Shown here in pieces: positions 42,122 to 51,131 of a stretch of DNA of 64,000 bases. This DNA comes from Micromonospora polyrhachis (lineage in GTDB: Bacteria; Actinomycetota; Actinomycetes; Mycobacteriales; Micromonosporaceae), in NCBI RefSeq assembly GCF_014203835.1, contig NZ_JACHJW010000001.1, positions 1,550,001 to 1,614,000 of the forward strand. The letters run 5' to 3'. The position numbers and the translations under genes were made by a program. The notes beneath the pieces were generated by a model. The model was not told the origin of the DNA. It worked only from the letters and a program-made list of their open reading frames with translations, and searched no databases. Each line of letters starts with the position of its first letter. Position 1 is the first letter of the stretch.

Positions 42122-43576
42122 TCACAGATCGGCCGGGGCGGCCAGCCGACCGGCCACGGCGGTGGCGGCGGCGACCGGTGGCGAGACCAGGTGGGTACGC
42201 CCACCCCGCCCCTGCCGGCCCTCGAAGTTTCGGTTGGAGGTGGAGGCGGATCGCTGCCCCGGGGTGAGCGTGTCCGGGTTCATGCCCAGACACATGGAGC
42301 ACCCGGCGAACCGCCACTCGGCGCCGGCCTCGGCGAAGACCTGGTCCAGCCCCTCGTCCTCGGCAGCGGCCCGTACGGCGGCGGAGCCGGGCACGACCAG
42401 CATCCGTACGCCGTCGGCGACCTTGTGACCGCGCAGTACGGCGGCGGCGGCCCGTAGGTCCTCCAGCCGGCCGTTGGTGCAGGAGCCGACGAAGACCACG
42501 TCCACCGGTACGTCCCGCAGCGGGGTGCCGGGGCGCAGGTCCATGTACTCCAGCGCCCGCTGGGCGGCGGTCCGCTCCGCCTCGGTGTCGAAGCTCGCCG
42601 GGTCCGGCACGGCCTCGTCCAGCGCGATGCCCTGGCCCGGGTTGGTGCCCCAGGTGACGAACGGGCTGATCTGGCTGGCGTCCAGGAAGACCTCGGTGTC
42701 GAAGGTCGCCCCCTCGTCGGTCGGCAGGCTGCGCCAGTAGTCCACCGCCGCGTCCCAGTCGGCACCCTGCGGGGCGTTGGGACGGCCCTTGAGGTAGGCG
42801 AAGGTGATCTCGTCCGGCGCGATCATGCCGGCCTTGGCCCCCCACTCGATGGACATGTTGGCGATGGTCATCCGGCCCTCCATGGAGAGCTTGCGGATCG
42901 CCTCACCCCGGTATTCCACGATGTGGCCACGCCCGCCGCCGGTGCCCACCTGGGCGATCAGCGCCAGCACCAGGTCCTTGGCGGTGACTCCCGGACGGAG
43001 TTCGCCGGTCACCGTGACCGCCATGGTCTTCGGGCGGCTCTGCGGCAGCGTCTGGGTGGCCAGGACGTGCTCGACCTCGCTGGTGCCGATGCCGAAGGCC
43101 AGCGCCCCGAAGGCACCGTGGGTGGCGGTGTGCGAGTCGCCGCAGACGATGGTCAGGCCGGGTTGGGTCAGGCCCAACTGGGGGCCGATGACGTGCACGA
43201 TCCCCTGGTTGTCGTCGCCGAGCGGGTGCAGCTTGACGCCGAACTCGGCGCAGTTGCGGCGCAACGTCTCGATCTGCGTACGGGAGGTCGGGTCGGCGAT
43301 CGTCAGCAGGTCGCCGCGCCGGGCCCGGAACGCCGGGTCGGCGTAGCCGGTCGGGGTGTTGTGGTCCTCGGTCGCGAGGGTCAGGTCCGGCCGGCGTACC
43401 TGACGGCCAGCCATCCGCAGGCCGTCGAAGGCCTGCGGGCTGGTGACCTCGTGCAGCAGGTGAAGGTCGATGAAGAGCAGGTCTGGTTCACCCTCGGCGG
43501 ATCGCACCACATGGGCGTCCCAGACCTTCTCGGCCAGGGTCCTCGGCGATGCCGCCTTCGATGTGACTCCCACCAT
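42122..43576 (-). CDS. leuC: 3-isopropylmalate dehydratase large subunit
   Basis: Aconitase-family subunit carrying a [4Fe-4S] cluster; 484 aa. Motifs are [41 protein letters not shown] (first cluster cysteine), [13 protein letters not shown] and [11 protein letters not shown] (remaining cluster cysteines). First gene of leuCD, divergent from the IclR regulator with only 37 bp between starts. Confidence 0.98.
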   Translation of the reverse strand: MVGVTSKAASPRTLAEKVWDAHVVRSAEGEPDLLFIDLHLLHEVTSPQAFDGLRMAGRQVRRPDLTLATEDHNTPTGYADPAFRARRGDLLTIADPTSRTQIETLRRNCAEFGVKLHPLGDDNQGIVHVIGPQLGLTQPGLTIVCGDSHTATHGAFGALAFGIGTSEVEHVLATQTLPQSRPKTMAVTVTGELRPGVTAKDLVLALIAQVGTGGGRGHIVEYRGEAIRKLSMEGRMTIANMSIEWGAKAGMIAPDEITFAYLKGRPNAPQGADWDAAVDYWRSLPTDEGATFDTEVFLDASQISPFVTWGTNPGQGIALDEAVPDPASFDTEAERTAAQRALEYMDLRPGTPLRDVPVDVVFVGSCTNGRLEDLRAAAAVLRGHKVADGVRMLVVPGSAAVRAAAEDEGLDQVFAEAGAEWRFAGCSMCLGMNPDTLTPGQRSASTSNRNFEGRQGRGGRTHLVSPPVAAATAVAGRLAAPADL

Positions 43577-43613
43577 CTGGACATCCTAAATTCTGGGAGG
43601 TAAGTTTCGGCTT
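43577..43613. promoter_or_regulatory. leuCD / IclR divergent regulatory gap
   Basis: Only 37 bp separate the two starts; both promoters therefore extend into, or overlap, coding sequence. In actinobacteria the IclR-type regulator here (LtbR/NdgR-like) represses leuCD; the binding site is expected in this gap. A loose symmetry TCCTAAATTCTGGGA is visible. Confidence 0.5.
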
Positions 43614-44312
43614 GTGGGACACAGTATGAGCGGTGTCGGCGTTCTCGACAAGGCGGTGGTCATCCTGGCCGCCTGCGTCGACGGCGCCAGCCTGGCCGAA
43701 CTCGTCGAGCGCACGAAGTTGCCGCGCGCCACCGCACACCGGTTGGCGCAGGCCCTGGAGATCCATCGAATGCTGGTCCGGGACACCCAGGGACGCTGGC
43801 GACCCGGCCCCCGACTGGGCGAACTGGCCAACGCCGCACCTGACGTGCTGTTGACTGCCGCCGAGCCGTTGCTGTCCGCATTGCGGGACGCCACCGGCGA
43901 GAGCGCCCAGCTCTACCTACGTCGGGCCGACGAGCGGATCTGCGTGGCCGCCGCCGAACGGGCCAGCGGACTACGGGACACCGTCCCGGTCGGCTCGGTG
44001 CTGCCGATGACCGCCGGTTCGGCCGCCCAGGTCCTGCTCGCCTGGGAGCCGCCGGAGGCGGTGATGCCGCTCCTGCCCCGGTGCAAGTTCACCGGCCGCA
44101 CCCTGGCCGAGGTACGACGCCGCGGCTGGGCACAGAGCGTCGCCGAGCGGGAGGCCGGTGTGGCAAGCGTCTCCGCTCCGATCCGGGACCGGACCGGCCG
44201 GGTCATCGCCTCGATCAGCATCTCCGGCCCGATCGAACGACTCGGCCGGCGGCCGGGTGACCGGCACGCGATGGCTGTCGTTCGAGCCGGACAGCGGCTC
44301 AGCGGCCTCTGA
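43614..44312 (+). CDS. IclR-family regulator of leucine genes
   Basis: 232 aa. N-terminal winged HTH (VLDKAVVILAACVDGASLAEL, then RTKLPRATAHRLAQAL) and IclR effector domain (ESAQLYLRRADERICVAAAER, GSVLPMTAGSAAQVLLAW). By position it is the LtbR/NdgR orthologue (Rv2989 in M. tuberculosis), which represses leuCD and related amino-acid genes. GTG 43614 or ATG 43626. Confidence 0.93.
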   Translation: MGHSMSGVGVLDKAVVILAACVDGASLAELVERTKLPRATAHRLAQALEIHRMLVRDTQGRWRPGPRLGELANAAPDVLLTAAEPLLSALRDATGESAQLYLRRADERICVAAAERASGLRDTVPVGSVLPMTAGSAAQVLLAWEPPEAVMPLLPRCKFTGRTLAEVRRRGWAQSVAEREAGVASVSAPIRDRTGRVIASISISGPIERLGRRPGDRHAMAVVRAGQRLSGL

Positions 44313-44820
44313 TCCCCCTCCATTCAGCCGACCACTCCATCAGCCGTATCCCCTATCCGTATCCGGGCTCGACTGACCCCGGCCGGGTCCGTCACCACCG
44401 CAATCGGTGGTGGCCGTAATCCGGCCGGCCCGCCCGATCACCGTCTCTCCCGACGACAGCCCGCCCGATCACCGTCTCTCCCGACGACAGCCCGCCCGAC
44501 CGCACGCCGCCCGACCACAGCCCGTCCCCGACCGCGTCCCCGGCACGCAGGCCGGCCGAGTAACGCAAAGGGCCGCGCCCCCGGCACACAGCCCGACCGA
44601 GTAACGCAAAGGGCCGCGCCGGGGGCGTGTTTCGCCGTAGGGTGGGTGGCAGGGGCAAGCCCCCGATGATCGGCGACAGCTGTGAAGGCCAACCGCTACA
44701 AAGGCCGACGGCGGTGAAGGCCGGCAGCTACGAAGGCCGACAGCGGTACAGATCGGCAGCGGTACAGATCGGCGGTCGAGAAGAGCAGCAGCCGAGACAG
44801 GTTGGCGTGAGTGTGGCGGG
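44313..44820. repeat. Gene-free region with several tandem repeats
   Basis: No convincing gene. A 30-bp block CCGCCCGATCACCGTCTCTC... is repeated at 44430 and 44461. A 41-bp block (CGGCACGCAGGCCGGCCGAG...) is repeated at 44541 and 44582 with few changes. GAAGGCC/GGTACAGATCGGC units recur at about 44685-44790. Confidence 0.85.
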
Positions 44821-44871
44821 GCACAGAAAGAAGCGGCCCGCGCCACCTGAGGTGACGCGGGCCGCCAGATG

Positions 44872-44944
44872 TAGCCCCGACCGGATTCGAACCGGCGCTA
44901 CCGCCTTGAGAGGGCGGCGTCCTAGGCCACTAGACGACGGGGCC
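44872..44944 (-). tRNA. tRNA-Glu (CTC)
   Basis: 73-nt cloverleaf read on the minus strand: GGCCCCGTCGTCTA..., anticodon loop CTCTCAA with anticodon CTC, T-arm GGTTCGAATCC, acceptor 3' CGGGGCTA. No encoded CCA. The first pair is a G-U. Confidence 0.95.
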
Positions 44945-45035
44945 AGGACTTGCTTTTCTTGCTTCGCCGCTCTTTCGAGCGGCGCTGCTGAACTCTATCA
45001 GAGACCAGCTACCGATGTTCTTGCGGGTCCATCGG

Positions 45036-45110
45036 TGGCTGGGGTACCAGGACTCGAACCTAGACTAACTGAACCAGAATCAGTTGGGCTGCCAATTACC
45101 CCATACCCCA
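45036..45110 (-). tRNA. tRNA-Gln (CTG)
   Basis: 75 nt including encoded GCCA: starts TGGGGTATGGGG, anticodon loop TTCTGGT with anticodon CTG, T-arm GGTTCGAGTCC, acceptor TACCCCA. Downstream of this tRNA, on the same strand, lies tRNA-Glu. Confidence 0.96.
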
Positions 45111-45215
45111 GTGGCGCTCTCTCGAACACCGGAAAGAACTTTACCGGACCCGGCGGACGGAGACCAAATCGGGCCGGAAATACCGGCCTGACCTGGAAAA
45201 ACGCGCCAACGATGG

Positions 45216-46019
45216 TCAGCTCAGCGGGACCACCGGATTCGACAAACTGCCGATGTTCTCGATGCGCACCGTGACGGTATCCCCATCCGCCAACGGGCTA
45301 ATCCCCGCCGGAGTGCCGGTCAGGATCACGTCACCCGGCAACAAGGTCATCACGTGTGAGACGTACGACACCAGAGTCGGCACGTCGAAGACCATGTCCT
45401 TGGTCCGCCCGAGCTGCCGTACCTCCATCTCGTCCGGGTTGCGACCCACCTCACACCGGACTTCGAGGTCACTGACGTCCAGCCCGGTGGCGATCCACGG
45501 GCCGAGGGGGCAGAACGAGTCGAAGCCCTTGGCCCGGCCCCACTGCCCGTCGGTACGTTGCAGGTCCCGCGCGGTCACGTCGTTGGCACAGGTGTAGCCG
45601 AAGATGGCCTTGCTCGCCGTCTCCCGGTCGGCCCGGCGGGCACCGGGCGGGCCGATGACCACGGCCAGCTCGGCCTCGTGGTCGACCCGCTTGCTCTGCG
45701 GCGGCAGCCGGATCGCGTCCCGTGGCCCGATCACGGAGGTGGACGGCTTCAGGAAGAGCATCGGTTCGGCCGGCACCTCGGCGGCCTGCTCGGCGGCGTG
45801 TTCCACGTAGTTCCGGCCGACGCAGACGACCTTGCTGGGCAGGATGGGCGAGAGTAGCCGAACGTCGGCCAGCGCCCACCGCGCGTCGGTGAGCTTGATC
45901 TGTCCGAACGGGTGGCCCTCGATCTCGGCGATGGTCAGCGCCTCGGGACCGGCATCCGGCTCCCCCTCGACGACACCGAACGACATTCCCTTGGCATGAG
46001 CAAAACGAGCGATACGCAC
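45216..46019 (-). CDS. Fumarylacetoacetate hydrolase family protein
   Basis: 267 aa. FAH fold with KVVCVGRNYVEHAAEQ, HEAELAVVIGPPGA (metal-binding E-x-E/D), FGYTCANDVTARDLQ, PGDVILTGTPAGISPLADGDTV. Metal-dependent hydrolase/decarboxylase or isomerase of 2-oxo acids; the exact substrate is unknown. In mycobacteria the orthologue (Rv2993c) is next to the glutamyl-tRNA synthetase gene, which is not in this window; here the two tRNAs lie downstream. Confidence 0.92.
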   Translation of the reverse strand: MRIARFAHAKGMSFGVVEGEPDAGPEALTIAEIEGHPFGQIKLTDARWALADVRLLSPILPSKVVCVGRNYVEHAAEQAAEVPAEPMLFLKPSTSVIGPRDAIRLPPQSKRVDHEAELAVVIGPPGARRADRETASKAIFGYTCANDVTARDLQRTDGQWGRAKGFDSFCPLGPWIATGLDVSDLEVRCEVGRNPDEMEVRQLGRTKDMVFDVPTLVSYVSHVMTLLPGDVILTGTPAGISPLADGDTVTVRIENIGSLSNPVVPLS

Positions 46020-46185
46020 CCCGCCAATCTAGCCCCACCTGCCCCGATGACCCCCGGGGTACGGCGACCACCCCGCGCGGCGCGCACCATACCCGGCCCC
46101 GGCGTCCTGCTGACCGCGTTCATCTCTTCCGCCCCACGCCCCCGCACCACCGCCCTAGCGTGCGGCTTGGGAGGTCTCGTTTGTC

Positions 46186-47400
46186 ATGCCAATGTCGAAG
46201 CGTGGACACACGGTAGCGGCGGCCCTGCTGATAACCGGGACGGTGGGCCTGTCCGCCGGCACGGCGGTTCCGGTGACCGCGGCCCCGCCGACCCGTCCGG
46301 CGGTATCCGTCGCGGTGACCCCGGACGGAGCCACCGCCCCCGCATACCGGATCGACGTACGCAACAGCGGCAACAGCACCGTGGACACCACCGTCCGGCA
46401 GGAGCTGCCGTCCGGGGCGACCCTGTCCGGGATCAGCAACGGCGGGCAGGTGGCCACACCCAATGGCCAGGATCGGGGCAGCGAGGTGACCTGGCAGCTC
46501 AACCTGCCGGCCGGAAGCAGCACCACCCTGACCACCATCCTGTCGGCACCGACGGCCGGCACGCCGGTGACCGCACCGGTCTGCGCCTACACCAGTGGCG
46601 GTGACACCCCGTACGACTGTGGCACCGCGACCTGGGACGTGGCGGCCATGGGTCGGGGCGGGCCGAGCGGACCAGCCTGGTGGCAACGGCCCGCGTTCTG
46701 GCTCGGCGCACTCGGGGTGGCAGTGGTGCTCGGCCTCGCCGGTTGGCTGGGCTACCGGGTGTACCAGCGGCGACTCGTCCTGCGCCGGGCGCAGAGCCGG
46801 CAGCGCTCGGGCGTCGCGGTGTACGACCCGAACGCCTCGCGCGGCACCCTCTATCCTCGGCCCGCCACGCCACGCGGACGCACCCGTCGTCGGCCACCCG
46901 CCTGGCTGGCGGTCGGCCTCGCCGCCGCGATCCTCGCCGGGGTGATCGCCGGGGCGGTGTGGACCGCCACCGGACAGGTGAGCGCGATCCAGGCGGACCG
47001 GGCGCCGTCCAACGGGGCCTGGGTGGGCCAGACGCAGACCGGGCAGGTCGGTACGGCCCTGCGCGAGTCGGCCTTCGAGTTCACCGTCTACCGGGTGGCC
47101 TGTCCGGCCGGCAGCGACCGCTGCCAGGCCACGGTGGGCCTGCGTAACGTCAGCCCGAAGGAACAGAGCTGGCACGGCGCGCTACAGCGGGCATACCTGC
47201 CCGATGGTGAGTGGGTCACCACCGACGAGGCGGCTACCCGGTCGGCCAACGAGGGGCGGGACCTGTTCGCCGCCCCGGTCCCGGCCGGCGGGCAACTGCT
47301 GGCACCGCTGGTGTTCAACACCGCCGGGCGTGCTGCGCCCACCCAGATCGAACTACGTAGTGCGGTCTTCTCCGCCGGCGTACGAGTCGACGTGGCATAA
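46186..47400 (+). CDS. Membrane protein with extracellular DUF11-like domain
   Basis: 404 aa. A signal-like N-terminal helix is followed by a DUF11-like beta-domain (YRIDVRNSGNSTVDTTVRQELPSGATLSGI). TM helices at about 167-190 (AFWLGALGVAVVLGLAGWLGY) and 245-268 (AVGLAAAILAGVIAGAVW), separated by a basic cytoplasmic segment, lead to a C-terminal domain with a C-x5-C pair (RVACPAGSDRCQATVGL). No enzyme motif; an envelope protein of unknown role. ATG 46186 or 46192. Confidence 0.8.
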   Translation: MPMSKRGHTVAAALLITGTVGLSAGTAVPVTAAPPTRPAVSVAVTPDGATAPAYRIDVRNSGNSTVDTTVRQELPSGATLSGISNGGQVATPNGQDRGSEVTWQLNLPAGSSTTLTTILSAPTAGTPVTAPVCAYTSGGDTPYDCGTATWDVAAMGRGGPSGPAWWQRPAFWLGALGVAVVLGLAGWLGYRVYQRRLVLRRAQSRQRSGVAVYDPNASRGTLYPRPATPRGRTRRRPPAWLAVGLAAAILAGVIAGAVWTATGQVSAIQADRAPSNGAWVGQTQTGQVGTALRESAFEFTVYRVACPAGSDRCQATVGLRNVSPKEQSWHGALQRAYLPDGEWVTTDEAATRSANEGRDLFAAPVPAGGQLLAPLVFNTAGRAAPTQIELRSAVFSAGVRVDVA

Positions 47401-47467
47401 GGGACAACGTGGCGTAGGAGTCGACGTGGCGTAGGAGTCGGCCACCGGACGGTCGTACGCTGGTTCG

Positions 47468-48367
47468 GTGACCGCCGCCCTGCCCACTCGTACCGCCGTG
47501 CTCGACCCGCCGACCTGGCAGGCCCGACGACAGGCCCACGAGCAGCGGATGGCTGGCTGGCTGACCCCGCACCTGCACCGGCGGCGCAGCGGGGTCAAGC
47601 ACCCGGTGGAGGACTTCCTCTTCACCTACTACTCGCACCGACCCGCGCAGCTGCGTCGGTGGCACCCGGGTGCGGGGGTGACGCTGCGGGCGGCGGATCC
47701 GGCCGAGTTCGGCCGCGACTACCTGGCCACCCCGGACGGGCTCACTCTCGACACCGAGGGGGTACGCGGCCGGCGCGCCGACTCGATCACCTGGATCCGC
47801 TCGCTGTTGGTGGCCACGGCGGACCGGCCCGCCCAGTACGGCTGTTTCGGGATGCACGAGTGGGCGATGGTCTACCGGCAGACCCAGGACGAGGTACGCC
47901 ACAACGCCTGGCCGCTGCGGCTCAGCCCGGCGGAGACCGCCCGCACGGTGGAGGCGAACCGGGTCCGGTGCAGCCACTTCGACGCGTACCGGTTCTTCAC
48001 CGCGCCGGCCCGGCCGCTCAACCTGCTCACTCCGACCCGTCAGACGCAGCACGAGAACGAGCAGCCCGGCTGTCTGCACGCCAACATGGATCTTTACAAG
48101 TGGGCGTACAAGCTCTCGCCGCTGGTCTGTTCGGAGCTGGTCGCCGACTGCTTCGAGCTGGCCCGGGAGATCCGCACCCTGGACATGCGGGCCAGCCCCT
48201 ACGACCTGGCGGCCCTGGGCTATCCGCCGATACGGGTGGAGACCGCCTCGGGTCGGGCCGAGTACGTCGCGGCGCAGCGGGACTTCACCGATCGGGCGGG
48301 CCCGCTGCGGGCTCGCCTGGTTGACGCGATCGACGATGGCGCGTCCTCCACGGCGGCCCGCCGGTAG
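47468..48367 (+). CDS. Conserved actinobacterial protein annotated as 3-methyladenine DNA glycosylase
   Basis: 299 aa. HPVEDFLFTYYSHRPAQLRRWHPG, YGCFGMHEWAMVY, RCSHFDAYRFFT and QPGCLHANMDLYKWAYKLSPL are highly conserved in actinobacteria, where the family carries this name. Nothing in the sequence resembles the HhH or AAG glycosylases, so the activity is doubtful. Several conserved His/Cys/Asp suggest an enzyme. Confidence 0.75.
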   Translation: MTAALPTRTAVLDPPTWQARRQAHEQRMAGWLTPHLHRRRSGVKHPVEDFLFTYYSHRPAQLRRWHPGAGVTLRAADPAEFGRDYLATPDGLTLDTEGVRGRRADSITWIRSLLVATADRPAQYGCFGMHEWAMVYRQTQDEVRHNAWPLRLSPAETARTVEANRVRCSHFDAYRFFTAPARPLNLLTPTRQTQHENEQPGCLHANMDLYKWAYKLSPLVCSELVADCFELAREIRTLDMRASPYDLAALGYPPIRVETASGRAEYVAAQRDFTDRAGPLRARLVDAIDDGASSTAARR

Positions 48368-48378
48368 GCTCAAACGTT

Positions 48379-49593
48379 GTGACCAGCGACCTTGAGGCAT
48401 CGACCGTCAAGGCGTGGCGCAACGCGATCTTCGTCGTATTCGCGCTGACCGGAATCGGCCTCTCCAGTTGGGTCTCCCGGACCCCGGCCGTCCGGGACGT
48501 GCTCGATGCCTCCACCGCCCAGATGGGCTGGATCATCTTCGGTCTGGCCGCCGGTTCCATCGCCGGCCTGACCACGTCCAGCCACGTCATCGCCCGGGTC
48601 GGCGGAAGATGGACCATTCTCGGCGCGCTGCTGCTGGCCGCCCTGGGGCTCGCCGTCGTCGGTGTCGGTGCACTGGCGGCAGCCACCGGAATCATCATCG
48701 CCGGACTGGCCCTGTTCGGTGCCGGGTACGGCCTCTGCGACGTGGCCATGAACGTCGAGGGGGCGGCCAACGAGCACGCCCTGGACCGTACGATCATGCC
48801 GCTGTTCCACGCCGCGTTCAGCGTGGGCACGATCATCGGGGCGGGACTGGGCACGCTGGCCGAGTTCAGCAAGGTACCCGTCGTCGTGCACCTCGTCGTC
48901 GTCGCCGCCGTCCTCGCCGGGACGATCCTCGCCACCGTACGCTTCATCCCGGTCGGCGCGAGCCGGCCGGAGGCCGAGGAGGCGGACGCCGCCGGCCCGG
49001 TGACCCGCCGTACCCGGCTGGCCGTCTGGCGGGAACCCCGCACCCTGCTGATCGGGGTGATCGTGCTCGGTCTGGCCTTCGCCGAGGGGTCCGCCAACGA
49101 CTGGCTCGCCCTGGCCATGGTCGACGGCCACGACGTCAGCAACGCCGTCGGTTCACTCCTCTTCGGCGTCTTCGTCGCCGCGATGACGGTCGGCCGGATC
49201 GCGGGGGTCAAGCTACTGGACGCCTACGGCCGGGTGCCGGTGCTGCTCGGGTCGGCCGCCTGCGCGGTGGCCGGTCTCGTCATCGTCATCTTCGTCCCGA
49301 ACACGGTCGTCGCCTCGGTCGGTGTCGTCCTGTGGGGGCTCGGCTCCGCGCTCGGCTTCCCGGTGGGACTCTCCGCCGCCGCCGACGAGCCGCGCCTGGC
49401 CGCTGCCCGGGTCAGCGTGGTGGCCACGATCGGCTATCTCGCCTTCCTGGCCGGGCCGCCCGGACTCGGTCTCCTCGGGGAGCACGTCGGCCTGCTGCAC
49501 GCTTTCGTCGCCGTACTCGTCTTCGCCGCGATCGCCGGGCTCGCCTCGCCCGCCGCCCGCCCGGTCGGCACCCAGAGCCCAGCCGCCCGCTGA
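48379..49593 (+). CDS. MFS transporter
   Basis: 404 aa with about twelve hydrophobic helices in two halves and the loop2-3 motif GRVGGRW. WVSRTPAVRDVLDASTAQMGW and GYGLCDVAMNVEGAA resemble the Fucose-permease/YbjJ-like MFS branch. Substrate unknown; the mycobacterial FAH neighbour Rv2994 is also an MFS protein. GTG start. Confidence 0.9.
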   Translation: MTSDLEASTVKAWRNAIFVVFALTGIGLSSWVSRTPAVRDVLDASTAQMGWIIFGLAAGSIAGLTTSSHVIARVGGRWTILGALLLAALGLAVVGVGALAAATGIIIAGLALFGAGYGLCDVAMNVEGAANEHALDRTIMPLFHAAFSVGTIIGAGLGTLAEFSKVPVVVHLVVVAAVLAGTILATVRFIPVGASRPEAEEADAAGPVTRRTRLAVWREPRTLLIGVIVLGLAFAEGSANDWLALAMVDGHDVSNAVGSLLFGVFVAAMTVGRIAGVKLLDAYGRVPVLLGSAACAVAGLVIVIFVPNTVVASVGVVLWGLGSALGFPVGLSAAADEPRLAAARVSVVATIGYLAFLAGPPGLGLLGEHVGLLHAFVAVLVFAAIAGLASPAARPVGTQSPAAR

Positions 49594-49657
49594 GCCGGAC
49601 CGCGCCCGAACCGTGGCTACTGTCGCGCAGTTCACTGAACGTGACCGGAACGACGAA

Positions 49658-50083
49658 TCAGTCGGGCTCGCCGCGACGAAGTCGCTTGGTCTCGCCCCGG
49701 CGCTTCTTCTCGGCGATCCGCCGTTCCTTGGACGCCCGGGACGGCCGGGTCGCCCGGCGTGGTGGCGGTGGGGGTGCCATCGCCTCCCGCAGCAGGGCTG
49801 CCAACCGCGCCCGAGCCGCCTCCCGGTTGGCCAACTGGGCCCGATGCTCGCTCGCGGTGACCGTGAGCGTGCCGTCGACCAACCGGCTGGCCAGCCGTTC
49901 CACCGCCCGCTGCTTCACCTTCTCCGGCAGCAGGGTGGTGCCGGCCAGGTCCCAGGACAGCTCGGCCCGCGAGTCCGTGGTGTTGACGCCCTGCCCGCCC
50001 GGTCCCGACGACCGGGAAAAGCGCCAGTTCAGCTCCCCGCCCGGAATCACCAGGCGGTCGTTGACGCGCAGTTCGTCGGCCAT
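49658..50083 (-). CDS. arfB: Alternative ribosome-rescue factor ArfB-like
   Basis: 141 aa. GGQ domain: FSRSSGPGGQGVNTTDSRAEL hydrolyses peptidyl-tRNA; the C-terminal basic tail (SKERRIAEKKRRGETKRLRR) enters the mRNA channel of stalled ribosomes. Length fits YaeJ/ArfB (about 140 aa), not RF1/RF2. Confidence 0.94.
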   Translation of the reverse strand: MADELRVNDRLVIPGGELNWRFSRSSGPGGQGVNTTDSRAELSWDLAGTTLLPEKVKQRAVERLASRLVDGTLTVTASEHRAQLANREAARARLAALLREAMAPPPPPRRATRPSRASKERRIAEKKRRGETKRLRRGEPD

Positions 50084-50117
50084 GGGTCGAGGTTAGTTCC
50101 GTCCCGACGAGGGCGGC

Positions 50118-50975
50118 TCAGCCGCCCTTGCCGATGATGGTGTCGGCAACCTGCTGGGCCTGTTCGATCGGAATGGCGAAGCCGATCCCGATCGAGCCGT
50201 TGCCGTCGATGGTGGCGATGGCCGTGTTCACCCCGACCACCTCACCCCGGGCGTTCACCAGTGGACCACCCGAGTTGCCGGGATTGATCGACGCGTCGGT
50301 CTGCACCGCCGTGTGCTGGTTGTTGCCGAGCCGGACCTGTCGGTCCACCGCGCTGACGATGCCGGCGGTGACCGTACTGGGCAGGCCCAGCGGCGAGCCG
50401 ACCGCCAACACCGGCTCCCCCACTCGGGTCGCGCCGGGCTTGGCCAGCGGCAACGGGGTCAGCCCCACCGACGGCGGCACCCGCAGTACGGCGATGTCGC
50501 TACGCGTGTCGCGGCCCACCACCCGGGCGGTGACCTGCCGCCCGTCGGAGGCCTCCACCTGCACCGTCGTGCCCTTTCCTCGGGCCACGATGTGGTCGTT
50601 GGTGACGACGTGCTGTTGGTCGTCGATGGCGAAGCCGGAGCCGGTGGCGGTTCCGCCCCGACCGTCGACCCGGATCGAGACGACTCCGGGCACCACCTGG
50701 GCGGCGGTGCCCACAAGGTCGGCTGGAACCGACGCCTGAGCGGCCGCCGGCTCCCCCCGGCCCGTACCGGCGACATAACCGCCAGCCGCCGCCCCCGAGG
50801 CGGTGGAGAGCGCGACCACGGCCAGCGCCGCCAGCAGGCGTCGCCGCCGCCGTACGGTGGAGTCCGGGGGCGCCTGCCCATCCGGTACGACGGGGAGCCC
50901 GCCCCCGCCCGTATTGAGGTTGGGTGAGACGAACCACGGACCGCGGGGCTCACCCAATCCGGTCTGTACTGCCAT
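50118..50975 (-). CDS. HtrA-like trypsin-fold serine protease without PDZ
   Basis: 285 aa. Cytoplasmic Gly/Pro N-terminus, one TM helix (46-69) and an extracytoplasmic S1 domain with catalytic H128 (TNDHIV), D160 (RSDIAVL) and S235 (NPGNSGGPL). The protein ends right after the protease fold; the PDZ domain usual in HtrA/DegP is absent. Probable envelope quality-control protease. Confidence 0.9.
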   Translation of the reverse strand: MAVQTGLGEPRGPWFVSPNLNTGGGGLPVVPDGQAPPDSTVRRRRRLLAALAVVALSTASGAAAGGYVAGTGRGEPAAAQASVPADLVGTAAQVVPGVVSIRVDGRGGTATGSGFAIDDQQHVVTNDHIVARGKGTTVQVEASDGRQVTARVVGRDTRSDIAVLRVPPSVGLTPLPLAKPGATRVGEPVLAVGSPLGLPSTVTAGIVSAVDRQVRLGNNQHTAVQTDASINPGNSGGPLVNARGEVVGVNTAIATIDGNGSIGIGFAIPIEQAQQVADTIIGKGG

Positions 50976-51131
50976 CCGGCACTCCTCCTCGCCTCACAGT
51001 CGCGCTACTTCACCGCTTCACCACTCCACCGTTGCGTTGCTTGACCGCTTCACCGCTCCACCACTTCACCGTTGTGTTGCTGAACTGAGTTCCCGCTCTG
51101 CCGCTGGACTCACCTACGGTTGGCATGACCG
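50976..51131. repeat. Intergenic degenerate repeats
   Basis: CTTCACCGCTTCACCACTCC and related units (CACCGTTGCGTTGCTTGACC) recur in 51005-51090. Between two minus-strand genes; no gene seen. Confidence 0.7.

Noticed and set aside
44430..44620. Regular repeats that could suggest a CRISPR array
   Set aside because: Only two copies of each unit, adjacent with almost no spacer, and no cas genes.
47468..48367. Firm assignment as a DNA glycosylase
   Set aside because: The name is propagated annotation; no recognised glycosylase motif is visible.
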